NCBI GenBank assembly: GCA_944474755.1
Contig: OX104123.1
Coordinates: forward strand, 13,417,275 to 13,481,274
Reading direction: 5' to 3'
DNA: 64,000 bases
DNA from: Limnoperna fortunei
Taxonomy: Eukaryota > Mollusca > Bivalvia > Mytilida > Modiolidae
Shown: positions 47,501-56,500 of the stretch, piece by piece
Layout: each line of letters begins with the position of its first letter
Position numbering within the stretch: position 1 is the stretch's first letter
Notes under the pieces: generated by a model
Database searches by the model: none
Told to the model about the DNA's origin: nothing
What the model saw: only the letters and a program-made list of their open reading frames with translations
Made by a program: the position numbers and the translations under genes

Positions 47501-50500
47501 TTTAGATACTAAATACAAAATTTTACAAATATTTGAGAAATTTGAAAATTTAACCTTAAAATACGAAAAGAATATTTTTCTTAAGACAGAGGTAATTAAA
47601 AAAAAGAATCAATTAGTCATTGTATACAATATATTTCTGTAGCCGTATCGTATCTATTGAATCTGGCGAATAATTAAGCGTATAAACGTACCTTCAAAAC
47701 AGAAAATAAACTAGTGGGCATAAGATTAACTGATTGGAGAATTGGAAGTCCAGCGAGAATTATTTCAGTTATATTCAGGACGAGAACAAGTTAACATACA
47801 ATAAATCAACTGTTAAACGGATTCAGTTAAAATTAAACGCACATTTTATCACATGAATTTGTGAAAATAAAGAATATTATAAAATAAAAAAAATTGTCCC
47901 TAGCGCACTACTTAATTCACTCGCTTTTTATCAATTAACTAAATTATAATATTTTTCTGTCTCACAAAAATCACCATGCTCGTACATACACACACTTATA
48001 CAATTAAAATATAAATCAAGATGAATAAATAATAAATAAAAATTAAAAATGCAGTCGTTTGAAACATGGGAAATACTATATCATCTAGGCATCTTGCAAA
48101 AACATCAACAAACATTTTTTCAAAAATCGCAAGCCAATCTCCAATTATTAAACTATTTTATTAACGACACACATGTGCTGCGTTTATAATTTGCTTTTTC
48201 CCAGTTGGGTTTTAATATAAAGTTTCTCAAGGTCAGTCAATGCAGGTAGATTCTTTAAATGCGCTGGAGTGGAAAGGTTATCAATTGTTCCTCGAACAAT
48301 AAAAACCTTTATTATTATTATTTTCCTGAACTTGTAGTATACATTAAACGCAGCTTGTATTCAAACACAGCGGTTAAACTAATCCGGAACTTGTACATCG
48401 TGAGTCAGTCGTTGTTGTAAATTTTCATTCATTCATTTTATACAGATTCTTTAAATATTCAATTTAATAGAGCGTATATCACACTAAATCAGAATGTATC
48501 TTTTGTTAACGTATTGCGTAAAAAATTGTATCGTTTAATCTGAAAATTCTCTTCATTAAAAACACCTGAATCTATTTAATATAAATTAGCTCATAACGTC
48601 AATAGCTTGATATAGTTTATTTAGTGTTAAAATGGTTATAAATTCAACAGAGGTGGCAGGTAGGCTATGTGCTGGATAGATAATTTACTTAGTATATATT
48701 GAACTTTATATTTCCAATTATTATTAAATGAGAGCTATAAAGACACTAATACAAAACGATGGGACACACGACAACAAACACAGAACAACAATTGATCAAA
48801 CAAACCACCCAAGAACTCTTCATAAAATAAGAGTGATATGTAAGAAGTATCTACGCGTCACCAGTAAACTCATTCTGCGACTGTCAAACCATGTATTAAT
48901 GTCATGAAATCATCAAATGCATACAATGTCTTCATTATAATGAAAACGTTAAACAAATAATGACGAAAATGGAAATAATTCTTTTACTGAAAATAAAGTA
49001 AAACACCTTTGTTAACGCCCGACAGCATCAATCATGGAATTGATGCCACGAAATAATTTGTCCAATCAGATAAGACATAACACAGAATGTTGTACTAGAA
49101 TGTTTATTCAATTTAATTTTTTTTTCAGTTTTCGAACCAATTTCAATACGAAATCAGATGGTATTTGAGTCGTTTATAATGCTAAAGACATTCTTGTCAG
49201 CAGTGGCAGGCGGTAAGTATGTTTCATATCATAGACCATCTTTTTTCTATTTTTAGTTCGGACAGAACATTCTTGTAATCTCGTCAACACGTGATTGATG
49301 GGCGTGTTTATCAAGTTTTGCAAATATACTGGTGTAGTCCTTGAATGGTCAAGGTAGTGTTTCAACTACTATTGATTACAACGTGTTAACACTCGTGCTA
49401 TGAGTTTAGACAAGGTGGGCTCGAATACAACACACTGCTGGAGGTCAACGGATTCCTTCCAGTTACTTTGGCTACTTACCCGTCGAATAAAAACTGGATG
49501 CAATGATACAAATGAATAAATTCTGAACAAACAAACAAATAAACGTGCCATCAAATAATTTTAAATACGTTTAAGTTGGAATATACATTCAAATGGCGTT
49601 TTTTTAATTCATTTTCTACCACAGAGGAACATAACTGGTTCCCAGATATAACCTCTGCCACAAGTAATCCCCATTTACCGCGGGGCTACATTTGTTGTCT
49701 GCATTTGATGTACGTAAAAAAAGGTACAAAACATATACATGAAATTGTATTTTTATTATAATCTCTTTATACACTTTTGATACAGTTTTGTGTTTGTACT
49801 CAAAGCTTATCCGCCATGAGAGATATCTCTCGTCGCGTAAACAGGGGTATGGCAGAGGTGATTGTGGTTGACGTAGGATGCGCGGAATCCTTTGCGTAAA
49901 GATTTATTGATCTATAAAAAAAGTGCAAATTTTGAGTAGATCAGTGGAAGAAAATCATTTCTATCTCTTAAGGGTTTTCTGACATGTTTTATATAGGATG
50001 CGCATGGGTGTAGGGGCTTCGGTGGTCGAGTGGTAAAGGTAGTTCGTCTGCTGAAGATCGCGTGTTATGTCAACATTGCCGATTCGAGACTCACTACGGT
50101 CAGGATGCGCTCGACTCCAATCTTTATTGAAAATGAAGGTCGGGGTTTTCTCCGAGTTCTCCGGTTTTTCCCGCCAATAGAAACTAGACGCCATGATATA
50201 GCTGAAAATGGCGGTAAACACTTAAAACCAAATAAAACATATTCATTTATATTACTTTTCAGGGTAGCTATATTTTTATTTTAATTTTTACAGGACAGCT
50301 ATGTTTTATTATTCTGTCTGTGGTACCACCATTCAAAGGGAAGTTTGAAAAGGCTGTTGAAGAATATATAAGTTGTTTCACAGAGAAAAGTTTATTTACA
50401 AGCGGGCTTGGAGCGTTCATGCTAGGGATTGGAATGACGTTGAGCGGGTCGGTAAGTTTATTTACAAGCTGGCTTGGAGCGTTCCTGCTAGGGATTTGAA

Positions 50501-53500
50501 TGACGTTGAGCGGGTCGGTAAGTTTATTTACATCGGGCTCGGAGCGTTCATGCTAGGAATTGGAATGACGTTGAGCGGGTCGGTAAGTTTATTTACAAGC
50601 GGGCTTGGAGCGTTCATGCTAGGAATTGGAATGACGTTGAGCGGGTCGGCAAGTTTATTTACACGCGGGCTTGAAGCGTTTATGCTAGGGATTGGAATGA
50701 CGTTGAGCGGGTCGGTAAGTTTATTTACAAGCGGGCTTGGAGCGTTCATGCTAGAAATTTGAATGACGTTGAGCGGGTCGGCAAGTTTATTTACAAGCGG
50801 GCTTGAAGCGTTCATGCTAGGGATTGGAATGACGTTGAGCGGGTCGGTAAGTTTATTTACAAGCGGGCTTGGAGCGTTCATGCTAGGAATTGGAATGGCG
50901 TTGAGCGGGTCGGTAAGTTTATTTACAACGGGCTTGGAGCGTTCATGCTAGGAATTGGAATGACGTTGAGCGGGTCGTTAAGTTTATCTAATTTCGATTG
51001 CAAATATTAAGCGTTAAAGCTAATATTGTACAAAGAATTTTTAACGGTTAAAATTCAGATTACAAAATTAAAACTCTTTTTTGACCACAAAAAAAAAATG
51101 GAAGTATTTTAATAATTAACAGATTTGATGAATAAAAAAAACTAAAAATATCTAGATATCTATCTTGTATATTAAATATGTTAATATTGTCATTTTCAGT
51201 GTCCTGCTATGGTATTAGTACAAATTGGATCTTGGGTACCTAACGCAAGTAAGTTAAATTTCAGTATTTATTTGTAAATTTGTTTAAAAGAGGGTTTAAC
51301 GCCAATATAAGCAATTTTTCAACTAAGAGTGACAGATACCTGTATATTTCTATTCATACTGTAATTTATCAATAATTAAGTGTTTTGATTGGGTAAAAAC
51401 ACTTAATTACATCGTCTCAGATTATTTATAAATCTATATTTCCTCTGAGCGGACTACGTGCGGTATCCAATGTAAACAAAGCGTCCTCCTAGCGCATCCT
51501 AAGGGAGAGGGAACTATGTTTTCTCTGTCTCAATGAGTTCTAATAAAATCGATTCAGATTTCATTTAAAATATTATATACATTAAAAATTGGGTTTCATT
51601 TTGTTGTTTTTTCTATTAATATACACAAAACAGAGATTCCTTTTGAACTATGTTTTGTACATTCGTACGTTTTCCGGCAATGGTACATTTTGAGATCTTG
51701 ATGGGGTTCTGTAACTGGTTTTGCAGCTTTAAAATAGGATTTTAGGAAATTATTAATGCATACATTATGTTGACTCCCTCACAAACTTGTTTGTTAGTGA
51801 GTCGCCGGAGTTAACACGTTGATAATTTCCTTAAATCCTATATTAACTTACGCCAGACCGGTACTGTAGCTAGATATGCTTGACAGCTACATGTATAACT
51901 TACGCCAGTTCAATACTGTACTGTAGCTACTGTAACTAGCTATGCGTGACAGCTACCTGTATAACTTATGACAGGCCGGCCAGTAACTAGCTATGCGTGA
52001 CAGCTACCTGTATAACGCCAGTCCGGTGGTGTCGCTAGGTATGCGTGACAACTATACGTATTACTTACGCCAGTCCGGTACTGTCCTGTAGCTAGCAATG
52101 TGTGACAGCTACCTGTATAACTTACGCTAGTCCAGTACTGTACTGTAGCTAGCAATACGTGACAGCTACCTTTATATCTTACGCCAGTCCGGTACTTAAA
52201 TAAAGGAAGTTATGCCTGACAAGTACTAGTATAACTTACGCCAGTCTGGTACTGTAATAAAGGTAGGCTACACCAGTCTGTTATGTAATGAAGTTAGGCG
52301 GTCCGGTACTCTACTGTATCTACCTGGAGTACAGCCTGCAGGCCGCCCCATACGTCAGTGTATCTGGTGGGCATGCATCATGCAGGCGGCCCCATACTGT
52401 ACTGTATCTATCTGGCGGTAAGCCAGGAGGCGGCCCCGTACTGTACTGTATCTATCTGGCGGACAGCCTGCATGCAGTCCCGTACTCTACTGTATCTACC
52501 TGGAGGACAGCCTGCAGGCGGCCCCATACGGCAGTGTATCAGGTGGGCATGCATCATGCAAGCGGCCCCATACTGTACTGTATTTATCTGGAGGACAGCC
52601 TGCAGGCGGTCCCGTACTCTACTGTATCTACCCGGAGGACAACATTACGCCTGGTCTTTTCATGTTGTAGCTAGCTACGTTTTACTTTGACTTTACTGTT
52701 ATATATAGTGTTTATCCCTTTTTTTTTACAGTTTTTACACTACTGGGCTGTCTAACAGCAGCTTTATTATATGGCATGGTCGCTCCGTTCATACAACGAT
52801 TAACACGACCAAAGAATCCTCTGAAAAAACAAAGGTATTGTATAATGTTTTAAATAAATAAAATAGTAATGCTTACACTGTACAACATGGTTTGATTAAG
52901 GACAACATCACATTTAAAGGTTTGTTTTCACTACGTTGCTTACGAGATTATTTGTTTCACTACGTTGCTTACGAGATTATTTGTTTCACTACGTTGCTTA
53001 CGAGATTATTTGTTTCACTACGTTGCTTACGAGATTATTTGTTTCACTACGTTGCTTACGAGATTATTTGGAATAAAGTTCACTTTAAATGTCTCAGTTT
53101 ATTTTGAAGTTAAATTATATAAAAAACATTTTAAAGGTATTGTTTGCTTGTTTGAATGGTGTTTAACGCCAATTTCAGTCATTTTTCAGTTATATAATGG
53201 CGTCCATTTGTTAACGGTGGAGAGAATCTAAGCATCCAACCTTCACAGGAATCCTCGTCAATTTAGTCTGGGGTCGGGCACACCCTGCCCCAACCTCAAT
53301 GTTGACTGGCACTACTTGACTAACTACTAAACCACGTGGCCACCGAGACCCTTTTGAAAAACGGAAAACATTTAATAAATATTTATTTTTAATATTTCCG
53401 AGAAATATATAGGAGGTTACATTGGTACGAGTGAATTATCGGATTTCTAAAATCTCCTCAAGGCTCGGATTTAACATATCATAATTTAACTAGAAATCCG

Positions 53501-56500
53501 ATAATCCAATAGTACTAATGTAAGATTCTGTTTCTCTAATTTAAAAAATCAGTAAATTGGCGAAATGATAAACAAATTCTCCCAAACCCCTTGACTTGAA
53601 TACGTGGTAAGTGGAATTTGTTTGTTTATAAAGACCTTATCTCTGTTGATGACGTTATTATTTTAAACCAAGCAACAGATCAGAACTATGTTTTTCACAC
53701 CAGTCAAGCAGTTTGAATATAACGCAAAAATAAGAAAAATATTTTTCCCTTATTTTACTGAATAATTACGATTTAAAACTTTTTTACAGCCTCCCAGAAA
53801 CCTTTAAATTGCCATTTTTCGCAATAGCTCTGCCAATGACTGTTCTACTAGGTATAGTCATATTTATAATAGAATGGTTCTGGCCGTGGACGAAAGATGC
53901 CAATTTAATAGACGTAAGTTTACATTAATTGCAAAAGTCATTTTTGATTTGTTTGTTTGTTTGAATATTGTTTATCGCCACTTACAGCAATTTTTCAGTT
54001 ATATCATGGCGTCCAGTTTTTAATGGGTGAGGAAGCCGGAGTACCGGGAGAAACCCCAACAGACCACGTGATCGATAGTAAACGAACTACTTTAACCATT
54101 CGGACGACAAAGCTATGGCTAATTCCGGGAGGAAAACCCCCTACAAAACAAGTGATCAGTAGTAGACGAACTACTTTAACCATTCGGATGACAAAGCTTT
54201 GGCTAACAAAAAGGTCTGAAACACAATGATCAACAAACAATTAAAGCGTAGAACAAGCATGCAACACAAATCCTTTTTACAACGAGGCTTTCAAACGGGG
54301 AAAATGCGAGGCGTTGACAAACAGTTTCTTCCCTTTTCGTGCCGGATATTGAATATTGGTCATGATATAATATTATATAAATTGCAGGATATAATAAATA
54401 TCTAAATAGAAAAGACAATACGCATGACAATAAATAAAACAAAACACCAAATTTGAATTAAAATGATTACCATCTGTAATGTCATACAAGAAAGCTTTGA
54501 ATTTAAAAGTGGGTATAATTTGAAGAAAAACAGTATCACAACTTAATGGTGAAACAATAATAATGAGTTATGTATAAAAGTGTTATAAAAACCCACCATG
54601 GAAGGTACCTAACTGATGGTTTTATTGCAATTTAACTAATCTCTTTTTCAGAGAAGCAATCCGTCTTCCGCAAATGTTATAACAGCAGTGTCATGGCCGC
54701 CATATGCATCAGGTCAGTATTTTGTTTACACAGGTATTGTTCATTCCGGAAGTAAATAAATCATCCTGTTTCCTTCATACGCTAAAACATAATGGCGTGG
54801 TGATATATTATCTGTCAACACCACGCGAGTAAAGTTTTTCCAAGACAAAACAAAGCCAAAAAAAAAACATTTCAATAATTTGCCTTTCTTTATATTTTGT
54901 TTGATTTCTGCTAACGTCTTGATACGACGAAACTATCGTTAAGCATAGTTCATTTTTTTACGGTTTTGTAACATTTATTTTAACACAAATATTACGTTGG
55001 TGTGTGTTTTCAGGTATTTTACTCGGAATAACCCAGATACCATTAGTTTTATTCGTTGAAGATACCCTCGGAGGCAGCAGTTCCTACGTCACCATGGTAT
55101 CACAGTGGGTTGTCACAGAGAGGTTACAGAAATTATTTCCTTATCTCGCCAATAAAAGAACTGGGGTTGGCAACTGGTGGCAGGTAAGATTATTTTTACA
55201 AGTCTTTGCTTCCAATTGTAATCGAACATAGCTTTGCTGTAAACCAAATTTTGCCCGTCTTTAGTATTGATTGTTTGATTATTTATTTCAAAGATGTTTA
55301 ACGCCACTTTCAACAAATTTTCAGCGATATCATGGCGTCCATTTTTTATTGGGGGAGGAAGCCGGAGTACCTCGAAAAAACCGGACCTGCGGTGGGAAAA
55401 CTGGCAATCCTTGTCAAGATTGGAGTCGAGTACACCCGGCCTGCAGTAAGATTCGAACCCGCAATCTAAGTGTTTACAGACCACGTGATCAATAGTAGAC
55501 GACTTACCTTAACCATTCGGCCACAAAAGTATTGCAATATGACTACCAGAGCGCGTTCCGAAATTATACGACATTTACTTCAATGTCACATTACGACAAT
55601 TATGTACACAATGTCACATTACGACAATTACGTACACAATGTCACATTACGACAATTACGTACACAATGTCATATTACGACAATTACGTACACAATGTCA
55701 TATTACGACAATTACTTACACAATGTCATATTACGACAATCACTTACACAATGTCACATTACGACAATTACGTACACAATGTCACATTACGACAATTACG
55801 TACACAATGTCACATTACGACAATTACGTACACAATGTCACATTACGACAATTACTTACACAATGTCATATTACGACAATTACTTACACAATGTCATATT
55901 ACGACAATTACTTACACAATGTCGCATTACGACAATTACGTACACAATGTCACATTACGACAATTACGTACACAATGTCACATTACGACAATTACGTACA
56001 CAATGTCATATTACGACAATTACGTACACAATGTCATATTACGACAATTACTTACACAATGTCATATTACGACAATTACTTACAAAATGTCACATCATTA
56101 TAGTTTTATTACCGTTCTAAACAAATTACACAAAGTAATATAACGCTTTATCTCATACAAATAGTTCGCTCCTGTCCAAGTTATTTATTGCATAAGCTAA
56201 AACAGTTCTTGGGTAAATAAAAATTAAAGGAACAGACTGACGGCAAAAATAGCCAGTTATACGTGATGTTTTTGTTTACTTTCAGGTGTTTCTTGTTAGC
56301 GGTGCTGTCATTGGTGCTCTATTATCCGCTGTTTCGTCAACAACGCTAGCCAGTTCACATGGTGTCCAGGCACATGTTGGATTTTTTGGCGGGTTTATGA
56401 TGATTGTTGGAGCGCGCTTTGCAGCGGGCTGCACAAGGTAATTTAAAAAAAGACCAGGATGTTGGCAGGAATATACAGCACATTTATATTCCATAAAGTT

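Noticed and set aside
50373..50951. Frames over the 66-bp array as a separate repeat protein
   Set aside because: The repeat is derived from transporter exon 3; frames shift at the 65-bp units and stops occur.
52288..52690. Two overlapping 110-128 codon frames
   Set aside because: Tandem repeat of about 45 bp in intron 4, read in two frames.
55470..56143. Overlapping + frames of 154-216 codons
   Set aside because: All are a 28-bp intronic minisatellite; three simultaneous open frames show lack of coding constraint.
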